Source: Trichomonas vaginalis G3
Lineage: Eukaryota; Parabasalia; Trichomonadida; Trichomonadidae
Assembly: GCF_026262505.1 (NCBI RefSeq)
Contig: NC_067205.1
Span: 248,001-312,000 of the forward strand
Reading direction: 5' to 3'
DNA length: 64,000 bases
Positions 16,578-27,571 of the stretch are shown here, in pieces. Position 1 is the stretch's first letter. Each line of letters starts with the position of its first letter. The translations under genes were made by a program, and so were the position numbers. A model generated the notes under the pieces. It was not told where the DNA came from. It made no database searches and saw only the letters and a program-made list of their open reading frames with translations.

Positions 16578-17861
16578 TTACTTCTTGCTGCGTGTAACTA
16601 ACGCAGATATTAAGAATCCTGAGAGAACCATTAATATATATGTTGGAATGAAAATCTTGTAAAACTTTGCTCTTTTATCAAACAATTCATCTCTATAATC
16701 AAATTTAAAGTATGGCACCACAAAAGGATTCTTATAAGGATATTCTGTTGTTAATTTTAATGATCCACCTTTTCTCTGATCAACTACTTTTAATTTATAA
16801 GTGAATATAGAGATATAATCTTGCATAAATTCGAAATTTGATAGTGAAACCTTATAATCAAAATGCTTGATGCCAAAAAAAGTCATTTTTAGTGCAGCTT
16901 CTCCCTTAGTAAATTCGAGGGATATATTTGAACAGCCTGTCCATAAATAATTAAGTCCATAAGTATAGAAGAATAAAATCGAAGGATAGCGATCTGAACG
17001 CAGAGAACTTACGGAAACATGATCTGATCCTTTGTTTATATCTATTGTTTGATTATTCTCATCAAATACATCAATGTGCCCAACCATATGCGGAGTTTGA
17101 ATAAATGCGAAATAACTATTAGAGCAAACTTGAAAAGATGTATCGTCTTTATTAGTGGGCAAAACTATTAAATTCAAACCTGAATATCGATTATAAAATA
17201 GAAGAGATATAAAAATATTATAAGTTCTTGGTTCATAATAATATTCTTGATCGCGCAATTCGTCATTATGGAGTTCCATTGAATCAATTATAAGCATAAA
17301 GTGAGGATCTTGTGGAAGAAATTCAAAGGAAATAATAGCTGAGCTGTTTTCGCGAACAAAAATTTGATTTTCTGAATCTAATGTCTTTGGATCACTAGAA
17401 TTCGTGTAATAATAAATGGTTTTGTTACTGTTTGATAATAAAATATGATATGTTGTATCATAATTCGGAATTAAAACTACATTATATTTTCTTATTTTTG
17501 AATATTGATCCCAAGCGTATTCGAGTGTTTTAAGAGGTAATGGAAGGAAACCTGTAATGATTTGGTTTTCAGCTGTGGAATCTAATGAAATTAAGTAATA
17601 TTCTAAATCAGATTTCTGGCTTAGAGTCCTTTGTACTATGACTAGTGTTTCATTTGAACTAAAATTATATAGTCCTGAGTGTTGAAGCATATCATTGTTC
17701 AAAACAACGAAATAAAAAGTTTCATTTTGTAATGGATGGCGAGGAGGTGTAATTTGTATGACTTGACGTTGGCCAATGATGGAAAATTCGCTTAATGGAA
17801 TAATTCCATATCCCATGTGGGCCATATATGAGATAGATAAGTAAAAAAGGAAGTGAATCAT
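16578..17861 (-). CDS. Predicted type I membrane glycoprotein, unknown family
   Basis: 427 residues from the ATG at 17861. This start is preferred because it opens a clear signal peptide (M-I-H-F-L-F-Y-L-S-I-S-Y) and is preceded by TTTCAT, an initiator; the longer frame starts only at TTG. The ectodomain is rich in Tyr, Phe, Asn and Ser with many N-x-S/T sites and beta-strand-like periodicity. A single membrane span lies near the end (F-I-P-T-Y-I-L-M-V-L-S-G-F-L-I-S-A-L-V), followed by a short basic tail R-S-K-K. Its architecture is like the protein at 43162-44097. Probably a surface or secretory-pathway protein; function unknown. Confidence 0.6.
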   Translation of the reverse strand: MIHFLFYLSISYMAHMGYGIIPLSEFSIIGQRQVIQITPPRHPLQNETFYFVVLNNDMLQHSGLYNFSSNETLVIVQRTLSQKSDLEYYLISLDSTAENQIITGFLPLPLKTLEYAWDQYSKIRKYNVVLIPNYDTTYHILLSNSNKTIYYYTNSSDPKTLDSENQIFVRENSSAIISFEFLPQDPHFMLIIDSMELHNDELRDQEYYYEPRTYNIFISLLFYNRYSGLNLIVLPTNKDDTSFQVCSNSYFAFIQTPHMVGHIDVFDENNQTIDINKGSDHVSVSSLRSDRYPSILFFYTYGLNYLWTGCSNISLEFTKGEAALKMTFFGIKHFDYKVSLSNFEFMQDYISIFTYKLKVVDQRKGGSLKLTTEYPYKNPFVVPYFKFDYRDELFDKRAKFYKIFIPTYILMVLSGFLISALVTRSKK

Positions 17862-17865
17862 ATGA
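17861..17865 (-). promoter_or_regulatory. Initiator of the membrane glycoprotein gene
   Basis: TTTCATATG on the minus strand places TCATA across the start codon, fitting the trichomonad initiator and supporting the internal ATG. Confidence 0.4.
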
Positions 17866-18431
17866 AATTTTGCACGCCTGTAAAAACTAATCCAATTTTT
17901 ACGGGTGAGAATTTCTGCATCTTTAACCTTAAAATACAAGATAGATCATATAAATCTATATGACGTAAATTTCGCTAAATGTTTACTCTTTTATTATATA
18001 ATGAATCCATTTACCAAAGATCAAGCAATACTATTTTTTAGAGTACGCCAATGTCATTCAAATTGGGTGTATGTCATACCAAAAAACAACTTGTCCATAA
18101 ATTTGCAAAGAAAATTCTTATTTTTAGAAGTGAAGATATTTGTTTGGTCCTGCAATATAGACCTGCTGTTTGTATTGCTTAAGTAGCATTAGCTCTAGAA
18201 TTATAAGATACTTTTTCCCTATGATAGAATTGAAATTTTTGTACAAAGAGTCAATCTTTTCGCTGTTTCGAAATCTAAAAAAAATATCTTGGGATGAAGA
18301 CTCAATGAGTAAATAACATACAAAGCAAGAGATCCATTCAGAAGATCTTACATTTCTACAATTCCTTCTACTGAAAGCTCCTGAATTGATATAAGAGCAA
18401 AGATGAATTATTTTTTTAATTTATATCCAAT
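17866..18431. other. Intergenic; weak 18S-like word
   Basis: No gene supported; a 93-codon plus-strand ORF here looks like chance. On the minus strand, around 18190-18206, there is ATAATTCTAGAGCTAAT, close to a universally conserved 18S rRNA segment, but the flanks do not clearly continue the match. Confidence 0.35.
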
Positions 18432-18435
18432 TTAA

Positions 18436-19473
18436 GGGTGCACACGAGAGGATCATGTAAACTTCAGAATTTAGAACCTTATTTTAGGCATTATCTTGGC
18501 TACCTATTTAGGCTCGAAAAGCAAAAAATATCAAAAAATACAACTTGAGTCCATTATGACCCTTTCATGGAGGTAGTTTTTATCCGCTAGTATTTTCCCT
18601 TTGAATCTCTTTACAATTCGAAATCAAATTCAAATCTCAGTAGAAGAAAGGAAGAATCGACTTACTACGGTTGTAATACGAATAAATACATATATTTAAT
18701 TATTTTTATTTACATAATAATTGTTTGAAGCTCATATTCCAACAAATTTTTAAATAAAAACATTAAAATGTTGAAAATGTTCATATATTTTAATAGGGTT
18801 TTGGCACTTTATTGAGGAATTACTACATACATAGTCGAACTGAACTTGATATTTTGAAATTTAAATTATTTATCAAAATTAAAATTTAACTTGAAATTTA
18901 TAATTATTTAGTCATATTTTGCATAATTCTAAGTAGATTTTGTAAAAAATCAAGAAAGAAAAATTTTAACGTTCTTTATTTTTTCTTTTTTATAATAATA
19001 CATATTATTATATAATTAACATATTCATAATGTTTCACCCTTTCAAAAATATAATCCTCCTCCTCTCAAATAAACGTACATACGGGTGGCCTCTTTTTTC
19101 AAAAAATTAAAATTTGAAATTTTGGGCTCAAATATTAGAGATTTTTTCAACCTTCAACGATATATGTTGTCTATATCAGACCTCCTTTCTTTTTGATACT
19201 TAACATTGTTCCTAAATCTTAGCCGTTAAGGCTGTTCTGAAAATATTTTTTTTTTCGAAAAAATTCGAAAAAAATTCTTAAAATTCAAAAATCCCTTAAT
19301 TCCTGAGGATTTTGGAAAAAAGTTTTTACATGAACATGTGTATATTATATGAAGTATATTGATAAGGTAAAAATCAAATTTTATTGCATATTCATCGAGA
19401 AAATAAACTAACGAATCCCTCAAAATTGAGAGGGTAATCCTCCTCTCAAATAAACGTACATACGGGTGCGCCC
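18436..19473 (-). mobile_element. 1038-bp TTAA-flanked transposon, copy A
   Basis: Bounded by TTAA on both sides (18432-18435 and 19474-19477), with short imperfect inverted ends starting GGGTGCAC / GGGCGCAC. Copy B at 25542-26579 has exactly the same length, nearly the same sequence and opposite orientation. No transposase is encoded; the longest ORF (65 codons) lacks any motif. TTAA target duplication with GGG-starting ends suggests a Kolobok-like or piggyBac-like non-autonomous element. Near identity of the copies implies recent movement. Confidence 0.7.
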
Positions 19474-19555
19474 TTAAAAATTTAAAGATAGCACTAATAA
19501 AACAATGAAAATAAAATTTCTATAATATAAAAAAAATATAATAAAAACAAAATGC

Positions 19556-21988
19556 TTATGCTAAGTTACTTGTTGGAGGAACAATAAACATTGGGTCATC
19601 ACCTTCAATATCTCTTTGACCAGGCTGTAAATCTGTCTGGTAAACGAGAGGAATGTTTCTTGAGCATGTCAATGATTCCTTTCCTCCAAACATGTAAACA
19701 ATGCTATCCTTTATAGCAAATGCACTGTCAATGTGTGCATCTGGGCTGTTTCCGAACTGTACTAACTTGAATGATCTCATTGTGATCGTGTCAATAGCGA
19801 AAGGAGCAATGTTTGATGAAATAAGAGATCCACCAAATACATAAACGAATCTTCCATATTTCAAACATGTGAAATTGACTCCCATGATCTTCATGTCTTC
19901 TTTAGGAGTATCAACAGAACACCATTCTTTTGTATTCAAGTCGAGAATGTCGAAATCTGATGGAAACATCTTTCCCGCATTTCCACCAACAATCATCATT
20001 CGATCGTCATCAATCATGACTGCTCCGTGGAAGCATCTTCCAATTGGAGCGTTCTTTGTCTCGATCTGTGACATCGTGTTCGATTCTGGATCATAAATAG
20101 TGACTGTGTTGAGGAATTTCTGGTCTGTTGTCATTCCTCCGAAGAAAACTAACTTGTTTCTCCAGACAACGCAACTTTGGCTCCATCTGGCAGTTGGAAA
20201 CTCTCCGGATATGGTGATTTCGGACCATTCTTCAGTTTCTCCGTTGAATTTCCATAAGTCAGAAGCCATATTATCGTATGTCTTTCCGAAAAGTACGTAA
20301 GCAGTGTTTCCTATGACACCTACTGAGTGGCCTTGTCTTGGAGGAAGTGGGCATTTGACTCTTAGCCACTCATTGTTTGTTGTATCGAAGGAAACGTACT
20401 CTGTAGAAAGAATATCTTTGGCATCGCGGCCTCCTATCCAGAAAATCTTGTTGCCGATGACTGCGCCGATGTGTTTGGTCATTGCAAGGTTGTCTGTTTC
20501 GTTGACTGTCCATGCAATATAATTATCATCGCATTTAATTTCGGATAATGTTGGTGGAATGCTGGTAATCAAGTGGTCTAAGAGACGTGGAATCTCAGCG
20601 GGCTGTTTGAATTTCAGTGTGTGCTTGATATCACTAGATACGATCAATGAATCTCCTTTTTCGAGGAATTTCAGTTCGTAGAGCGGATGTTGAGAGAGAA
20701 CTGTTTGCGTACGATCATTTTGTGTTGTAATCAAGTAGATATTGTTGAATAAATGGAAGAAACCGTTTGTATCATCCATATCTTCGATATTTACAGCGCA
20801 ACTCATGATCAAATTACGTCGCGGAGTAATGAGTTTGAATGATGATCCAAGCTCCTTCTGAATCTGGTTCATTAGATAAGTCTGGTCCATTCTTAACGAG
20901 TTAATATTGAATTGACCAATAACTTCTGCGAGTTGCTGTAATGTGTACTGTAAATATCTTTTATCTGGATGGAAGGCTGGTGTCTTCTTATCCATATCCC
21001 TAAGTAAAAGATTATATTTTGGATAACGTTGAATTGGAGATACGCAATACTGGGAGAAGGATCTGCCTGTGTCATCTGGGCACTTGCTTTCTATCTCCAA
21101 ATATTTCTTGCCGAACTCTTTATCCTTGAGTTTTTCTTGATACCATTTATCCATTGAGCGGTAGTTCGAAATAAATGGATTGGAAACCTTGAAATATGGT
21201 ATGTAGTTCAAAAACGTGTCGCAAACTGTCTGGGCGAATGAGATTGGTGTTGATTTGAGAGCATCAAGGAAACTTTGATGAGCTTCTTTCATAGTCGGTA
21301 TTAATCTGAAGAGTTCTTTCATTTCTTCTTCTGTAAACATCTTTGTATCCTTGAAATTCGGTTCCCAGTATTTTGTCATCGTATCAAGCGTGTTGATGTA
21401 GAATTCCTCGGATTCTACGAGCTGCTCGCATAAGTAGATCCTGTGCTGGATGGGACGGAGCTCTGTTTGTGTCAAAAGCGTTTTGAAAATAAGTTTATTT
21501 TCCAAGGCCGCTCTTATCATTTGTTTGATTGTTATTTCGGATTCGCATTTAAAATCGCCTATATAAATTTCTTGCTCGCTATTATCATATCCGAAAGCGT
21601 TGGAGCATTTATGGATGAATTCTTCAAGAGGGAGTGTTCTGCATTCGTTTTTGGTGAGAGGAACAAAAATCTTTGGGAATTCTATATCTGTTTGGGTTTT
21701 AACATTGACACCAACGCAAAAGTATGGCGGGGTTTCAGATAAATTCTGGAGAAGGAAATATGGAGGTGGTGGAAAACGCTGCGGTCTATAGTTTAGTTTT
21801 AGATTTGGTTCAATTTGAAACGGATCTTCGTCGGGAGTTAGGGATTTTTTGTAGTTCGGTGAACATAAAACGATGTTATTTGGAGTGAAATTGCACGCAT
21901 TAGCTATTTGAGTTAAACAAGATTCCGAAAGTTCGCCAACGTCAAGAATGGTGTTCGCGTTACAGTCTTTAACAAGGGTGAAAAACAT
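19556..21988 (-). CDS. RhoGEF (DH-PH-like) fused to Kelch repeats
   Basis: 810 residues. A DH domain spans about 183-370: it opens with L-V-E-S-E-E-F-Y-I-N-T-L and includes the signature C-V-S-P-I-Q-R-Y-P-K-Y-N-L-L-L near 322. A PH-like segment follows (about 375-480). From about 500 to 785 there are six-bladed Kelch-type repeats, with blocks such as V-I-G-N-K-I-F-W-I-G-G, N-K-L-V-F-F-G-G-M and G-R-F-V-Y-V-F-G-G. DH domains load GTP on Rho-family GTPases; Kelch propellers bind actin or partner proteins. The combination suggests a Rac/Rho activator tethered to cytoskeleton. A TCAAT initiator (22003-22007) lies 15 bases before the ATG. Confidence 0.85.
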   Translation of the reverse strand: MFFTLVKDCNANTILDVGELSESCLTQIANACNFTPNNIVLCSPNYKKSLTPDEDPFQIEPNLKLNYRPQRFPPPPYFLLQNLSETPPYFCVGVNVKTQTDIEFPKIFVPLTKNECRTLPLEEFIHKCSNAFGYDNSEQEIYIGDFKCESEITIKQMIRAALENKLIFKTLLTQTELRPIQHRIYLCEQLVESEEFYINTLDTMTKYWEPNFKDTKMFTEEEMKELFRLIPTMKEAHQSFLDALKSTPISFAQTVCDTFLNYIPYFKVSNPFISNYRSMDKWYQEKLKDKEFGKKYLEIESKCPDDTGRSFSQYCVSPIQRYPKYNLLLRDMDKKTPAFHPDKRYLQYTLQQLAEVIGQFNINSLRMDQTYLMNQIQKELGSSFKLITPRRNLIMSCAVNIEDMDDTNGFFHLFNNIYLITTQNDRTQTVLSQHPLYELKFLEKGDSLIVSSDIKHTLKFKQPAEIPRLLDHLITSIPPTLSEIKCDDNYIAWTVNETDNLAMTKHIGAVIGNKIFWIGGRDAKDILSTEYVSFDTTNNEWLRVKCPLPPRQGHSVGVIGNTAYVLFGKTYDNMASDLWKFNGETEEWSEITISGEFPTARWSQSCVVWRNKLVFFGGMTTDQKFLNTVTIYDPESNTMSQIETKNAPIGRCFHGAVMIDDDRMMIVGGNAGKMFPSDFDILDLNTKEWCSVDTPKEDMKIMGVNFTCLKYGRFVYVFGGSLISSNIAPFAIDTITMRSFKLVQFGNSPDAHIDSAFAIKDSIVYMFGGKESLTCSRNIPLVYQTDLQPGQRDIEGDDPMFIVPPTSNLA

Positions 21989-22101
21989 TCAGAAATAATT
22001 AGATTGAATAATTATCAGAAATTGAGTGCCGATAAAATAATTAATCGTATATTAATTAAATTGCTGGGCTGTTTTTCGAACGCTTTTTATCTTTTTACCT
22101 T

Positions 22102-23328
22102 TCAAATGTATCAGCTGAAACCGAAATACACAAATGCAGATACAGAAAGGTTGTGGCAAATATGGGATACAGATACAGGCATGACCGCTGTTAACACATT
22201 CATAGCGTAATAATAAACATAATTTTTTAATTTCATTTTTAACAAGTTTTTTTAAATGTATGTAATGAATAATTCATTAGAATATGATAATGCACATTGT
22301 AACAGAATAGAACAATCACCAATTTTTTTTTTTTGAAATTAAAAAATAAAAGTAAAAAGTATGAAGTAATCTAACCAAAAAAGATATTTAAAAGAATTTT
22401 GGAAAAAACAGAATAAGGATAATGATATTATTTTAGATACACAATCGATGTACTGAAGAATAATCCGGTAAAATGATGATATAAAATTAGATTATTTTAC
22501 AAGTAGCTAAAAGAATAATACTATAATATAAAATAAATGAAGTTTAATGAAACAATAATGGTTAAATAAATAATAAAGATTTTTATTTTATATCAGTATT
22601 GAGAAGAAGTAACAGCTGACACTTGGTAGACAACTTCTTTATGTCTAGAAAATTCTATCTTGCCTTTTATTTTTTTCTCGCTGTGAAACGTATTCGGTCT
22701 TTTTTTTAAAAATTAATTTTTTGTTAGAGATAAGAGCTAAAACTTTGCAGACAACTCCCCCATGTCTAGCAAATTTAACATTCGTCTCCCATTTTTATAT
22801 ATTTGGTTTAGAATGTTCGAAAATGCGTAATATGGTCATGAATATTAATTGAAAAGAACCTTGAATTAATTCAATCTGATCTCACAAAATATTTTAAATT
22901 ACAAACTTTGTAGTTTGAATAGATAATTAGTAGTAAACTCAAATAACTAGTTTATTTTTGAATAAAAATTATTTGAATTTATTCAATTTTGTGAATTTTC
23001 CTTCAAAAATCAAGTTTAAATATCTTATTTGCCATATAATTATAAATATAATGAAACATATTCGAAATTGAAAAGAATGACTTTTTCTGTTCTTTCAATC
23101 ATTCAATTTGAATTTTGCAATATTGGATTTCCCATTAAATAGCTATTAAAAACAACAAGCAATTTAACTTACATTCAAATTTATTTGTGTTATATTCAAT
23201 CTTCTCAAAACTTATAATTTTCGGCTATAGCATGATTATATGCTATATAATATAATAAACCTATAATAGTATCATTCTTTCAATTATTTGAAGAGAAAAC
23301 CGAAAAAATCTATTTTCGGTCTATAACA
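22102..23328 (+). repeat. 1.2-kb interspersed repeat, copy 2
   Basis: Same sequence and orientation as 6469-7689, inserted 114 bases upstream of the RhoGEF-Kelch start. It begins with the last ~34 codons of the integrase-like frame (stop near 22210) and ends at TCTATAAC. Differences from copy 1 are scattered single bases and homopolymer lengths. No gene is present. Confidence 0.75.
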
Positions 23329-23890
23329 TTCAATTTATTTTTTGAAATCAACGGTTTTTTAATTTTTAATGAATGAATTCTAAGTCTAACAATGAGGTTT
23401 AACATAAACCTTCTCTATTACTTCACATTTCTGAATTTTGAATGGACATTTTGATTAATAATAAGATGTTATAATTTCGACATAATAGAAATATCACATA
23501 AAATTTGAGGACTATAATATTCTTACCTTTCAAAACAGTTTTCAATAGAACTATAAACTAATTTTTTATATTGAAGTTTTATTAAGACTGTTGTTATATA
23601 GAAAATCCTCTGAAACAGATCATTGAGACTTTTTATGGTCATTCATGAAAATAAGACGATATTTTATACTACCATATTAAACAGGAAATATTATATCAAT
23701 AAATTATTTGTATACTAATGTCATATTTTATTTTTCATAACGATTTTTTGAATGAAATCTTATTTCCTGATAATCTTGAGGCTCTATCTAAACAATAAAA
23801 ACACATATTTAATAAACAAGGATGAATAAAAGAATAAGGGATGATATAGCAGATCCATTTTTCACAGCAAAGGGAAAACGAATCTTACAC
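23329..23890. other. Intergenic, no gene seen
   Basis: AT-rich spacer between the 1.2-kb repeat and the 3' end of the kinase gene. No structure supported. Confidence 0.45.
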
Positions 23891-24832
23891 TTACTGATTA
23901 ATATCAGTTAAGTTCAAGCGAGATAATGATGCACTGCATAATCTTGGGAAGCTCCTTCCAAAGGTCGATAAATTTAATGACTTCGACAAATTAGTTTGTT
24001 TGTTGCGCATCATTGTAAATCCATTTGTCAATTGTGGTAAATGACTATCAGTAAATATATACATATTTGTTAGCTCATCTGCCGTCGGTCTCTTTTTAGG
24101 ATCTATAGATAGGCACATTTTTATCACATTGGCTAGGTCTGGATTTGTAATAAGGTCAATATTAACATTTCCAGCAAAAATGTTACTTGTAAGGGTATTT
24201 GCATCTTTACCACTCCATGGGCATTTGGCTGTAAGCATGATATATAGTAATACACCAAATGCGCATATATCTGCTTTTAATGGGTCATAAGGGCGTTTAA
24301 GAAGTATTTCTGGAGATACATAAGGAAAAGATCCTCGGAATTGAAAATTGAAAAATCTTTTTGTTTCTGATACAGAGGCCATACCAAAATCACAAAGCTT
24401 AGGTCTACCGTAGACATCTACAAGAACATTTGATAATTTAATGTCTCCATGAGAGATGTTGTGTTCATGGCATGTTTTGATTCCTGTTAACAGTTGACGA
24501 GCTATTGAGATGCACTTAGATTCCTCAATTGCTCCTTTTTCCTGAAGCATTTTGTGCAATGAATTTGGGACGAACTCCATGACTAGGTAGACAACATCTT
24601 TCATGATCATATATTGGTATAAGCGTGTGATAAATGGACAATCTATTGAAGCGAGTGATTTTATTTCATTTTCGTCGAAAACTTTGATTGGTATTATTTT
24701 TAGGGCGAATTTTTGCTTATATTGATAAGAATAGATAAGGCACACCTTACCAAAAGAGCCTGTACCTATTTCTTCGAGGAATTCATAATCATTTTCCTCG
24801 AGAAAACTTTGATCAAGTCGTTGATAAGTCAT
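23891..24832 (-). CDS. Ser/Thr protein kinase, trichomonad CAMK/AMPK-like type
   Basis: 313 residues. Kinase landmarks are complete: glycine loop G-T-G-S-F-G-K-V (23-30), Lys45 in F-A-L-K-I-I, catalytic loop H-G-D-I-K-L-S-N (128-135, HGD in place of HRD), D-F-G (148-150), S-P-E near 172, and D-I-C-A-F-G. An active enzyme is expected because the catalytic Asp, Lys and Asn remain. A short Ser/Asn/Arg-rich tail follows the domain (about 265-313). Single-domain kinases of this form are a large family in trichomonads. Substrates are unknown. Confidence 0.85.
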   Translation of the reverse strand: MTYQRLDQSFLEENDYEFLEEIGTGSFGKVCLIYSYQYKQKFALKIIPIKVFDENEIKSLASIDCPFITRLYQYMIMKDVVYLVMEFVPNSLHKMLQEKGAIEESKCISIARQLLTGIKTCHEHNISHGDIKLSNVLVDVYGRPKLCDFGMASVSETKRFFNFQFRGSFPYVSPEILLKRPYDPLKADICAFGVLLYIMLTAKCPWSGKDANTLTSNIFAGNVNIDLITNPDLANVIKMCLSIDPKKRPTADELTNMYIFTDSHLPQLTNGFTMMRNKQTNLSKSLNLSTFGRSFPRLCSASLSRLNLTDINQ

Positions 24833-25537
24833 ATATATTTTCTGAATTTTTTTGAGAAAATATTATCGAAAACAAATTTAATTTATTAAATTGGATGCAT
24901 GACTCTTATAACAAAAGTATTTCGAAATATTAAAATAAACCTGAATAAATTTGAGATGAGTATCGAACAAAAGCTGTACTCAATTTATCTTTTGTATGTA
25001 ATTGAAAATTGATACATACGTTAGAAAAAGAGTTATATTGCATATTTGCCAAAGGTAAATTCTGAAAATGATCACAATATTAGATGCACGTTTTGTAAAA
25101 TAACGGCAATCATAATTTATTCAATTGATAATTATTCAAAAAAATGTTTACTTGTATATTTTCGTATGTAACTATGACCTTGTAATACTAACAATTAAAT
25201 TTGTTTTGATTATCAGACATCTTGGAAAAATATTATTTTCCTTGGTATCATCTTGTAACCGATTGGTTAAAGTTATCAAATGTAAAATATCGGTTGTCTT
25301 TCAAAAAATTTGAATTTCTTTTAATTTATTCTCAAAAGAAGATTGTTATTATAAATAAATATTTAGATATAATACGTATAATGGCATATATTTATAAAGG
25401 AATTTCAAAGAAATTATGACAAATAAGAATAAAATGTTCAATACTCAAAAATATTTGAATAAAAATTGTATGAATCAATCTAACTGATAATATGTCCTAT
25501 GATAAAATATACTACAAATCTGATTTCAATTTGGATG
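24833..25537. other. Intergenic, no gene seen
   Basis: AT-rich; small ORFs here have no recognisable features. Confidence 0.45.
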
Positions 25538-25541
25538 TTAA

Positions 25542-26579
25542 GGGTGCACCCGTATGTACGTTTATTTGAGAGGAGGATTACCCTCTCAATTTTGAGGGAT
25601 TCGTTAGTTTATTTTCTCGATGAATATGCAATAAAATTTGATTTTTACCTTATCAATATACTTCATATAATATACACATGTTCATGTAAAAACTTTTTTC
25701 CAAAATCCTCAGGAATTAAGGGATTTTTGAATTTTAAGAATTTTTTTCGAATTTTTTCGAAAAAAAAAATATTTTCAGAACAGCCTTAACGGCTAAGATT
25801 TAGGAACAATGTTAAGTATCAAAAAGAAAGGAGGTCTGATATAGACAACATATATCGTTGAAGGTTGAAAAAATCTCTAATATTTGAGCCAAAAATTTCA
25901 AATTTTAATTTTTTGAAAAAAGAGGCCACCCGTATGTACGTTTATTTGAGAGGAGGAGGATTATATTTTTGAAAGGGTGAAACATTATGAATATGTTAAT
26001 TATATAATAATATGTATTATTATAAAAAAGAAAAAATAAAGAACGTTAAAATTTTTCTTTCTTGATTTTTTACAAAATCTACTTAGAATTATGCAAAATA
26101 TGACTAAATAATTATAAATTTCAAGTTAAATTTTAATTTTGATAAATAATTTAAATTTCAAAATATCAAGTTCAGTTCGACTATGTATGTAGTAATTCCT
26201 CAATAAAGTGCCAAAACCCTATTAAAATATATGAACATTTTCAACATTTTAATGTTTTTATTTAAAAATTTGTTGGAATATGAGCTTCAAACAATTATTA
26301 TGTAAATAAAAATAATTAAATATATGTATTTATTCGTATTACAACCGTAGTAAGTCGATTCTTCCTTTCTTCTACTGAGATTTGAATTTGATTTCGAATT
26401 GTAAAGAGATTCAAAGGGAAAATACTAGCGGATAAAAACTACCTCCATGAAAGGGTCATAATGGACTCAAGTTGTATTTTTTGATATTTTTTGCTTTTCG
26501 AGCCTAAATAGGTAGCCAAGATAATGCCTAAAATAAGGTTCTAAATTCTGAAGTTTACATGATCCTCTCGTGTGCACCC
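25542..26579 (+). mobile_element. 1038-bp TTAA-flanked transposon, copy B
   Basis: Flanked by TTAA at 25538-25541 and 26580-26583. The left end starts GGGTGCACCCGTATG, and the right end read inward starts GGGTGCACACGAGAGG. It is inverted relative to copy A at 18436-19473 and of identical length. The motif CACCCGTATGTACGTTTATT followed by GAGAGGAGGA occurs at the left end (from 25547) and again near 25928, so about 385 bp of the element is bracketed by an internal direct repeat. No transposase gene. Confidence 0.7.
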
Positions 26580-26583
26580 TTAA

Positions 26584-27571
26584 GTTATCGAAAAATTAAT
26601 TCATTTCCTATTTTAAATGTTTTTGTTATATATTTCATTCAATTGTTCTTCATAAAATTTATTTTGTAAAGTTCTGAAAAAAATTCCGGATATAATTGTG
26701 TAACCACAAACTCGAACGCATCATCCTTATAAGTTAAATTTCAGAAATTATATCTTTTGTTTCTCGCATGGAAAACCTCAAATTGAGTTTTGTGAAGGAG
26801 AAAAAGAATCTTATATTTTCAAAAGATGAACAATAGGTAAAATATATGTATCAATCTCTATTTTTATGATTGCCAAATTAGAATTTGATCTTTAGTTCTA
26901 CTGCAAAATAAAAAATCTCAAAAATGAAAATAAAATACATGAAAAAAATACCATTCCTAAAGTTTTAACGAACAATTCTATATTTTTATATGATATATTG
27001 ATTGAATGCAAATGCAATAATGACGAGAATAGGTGAGGAAAAACTCCCTGATTTTATTTTTCTAATTTTAGATACAACTATGCATTTAATGATTAAACTA
27101 AAAAGTGTAAAAGTTTTTCAAGGTGTTTTTAATGTGAATTCTTCCCTAAATTAGTCAAAAGTCTTCATTTCTGGCATTTCCGAAAATATAACGCCAATTT
27201 ATCCATCAATCATTTTCTTTGACTACCTTGAAGCAATTGCTGAAAGCTAAAACCTATAAAATCATTGCAATGAGCACCAGAAGAAATTTCCATAAACTGA
27301 ACTTTCATAATCATTCAATTTGAAATATTTGATATGTGCTGAACTTGTCACCATTGTCGTAATGTACAATCTTTAATTTAATGTTGGCAGCAAATTCAGA
27401 GGAACTCTTGCATTTCATTTGAATGATTATCGCATTCACATAATAATCATGTATATGTTGTAATGCCGAATTGAAAAATTCAAATTCAGATTGACAGAGA
27501 TCGTTTTTTGTAAAATGTTTTGAAAGAGAAATGTCAGATTAATACCTGTTTGACAACAATCGTTTTTGTTG
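26584..27571. other. Intergenic, no gene seen
   Basis: About 1 kb of AT-rich DNA without an ORF, RNA gene or repeat that can be supported. Confidence 0.45.

Noticed and set aside
18001-18186. 62-codon ATG-started stretch of a 93-codon plus-strand ORF
   Set aside because: Composition follows the AT-rich background, no motif, and no initiator at the ATG.
19226-19423. 65-codon ORF inside the 1038-bp element (also 25499-25789 in copy B)
   Set aside because: Identical in both copies only because the element is duplicated; no transposase motif, Phe/Lys-rich from T/A runs.
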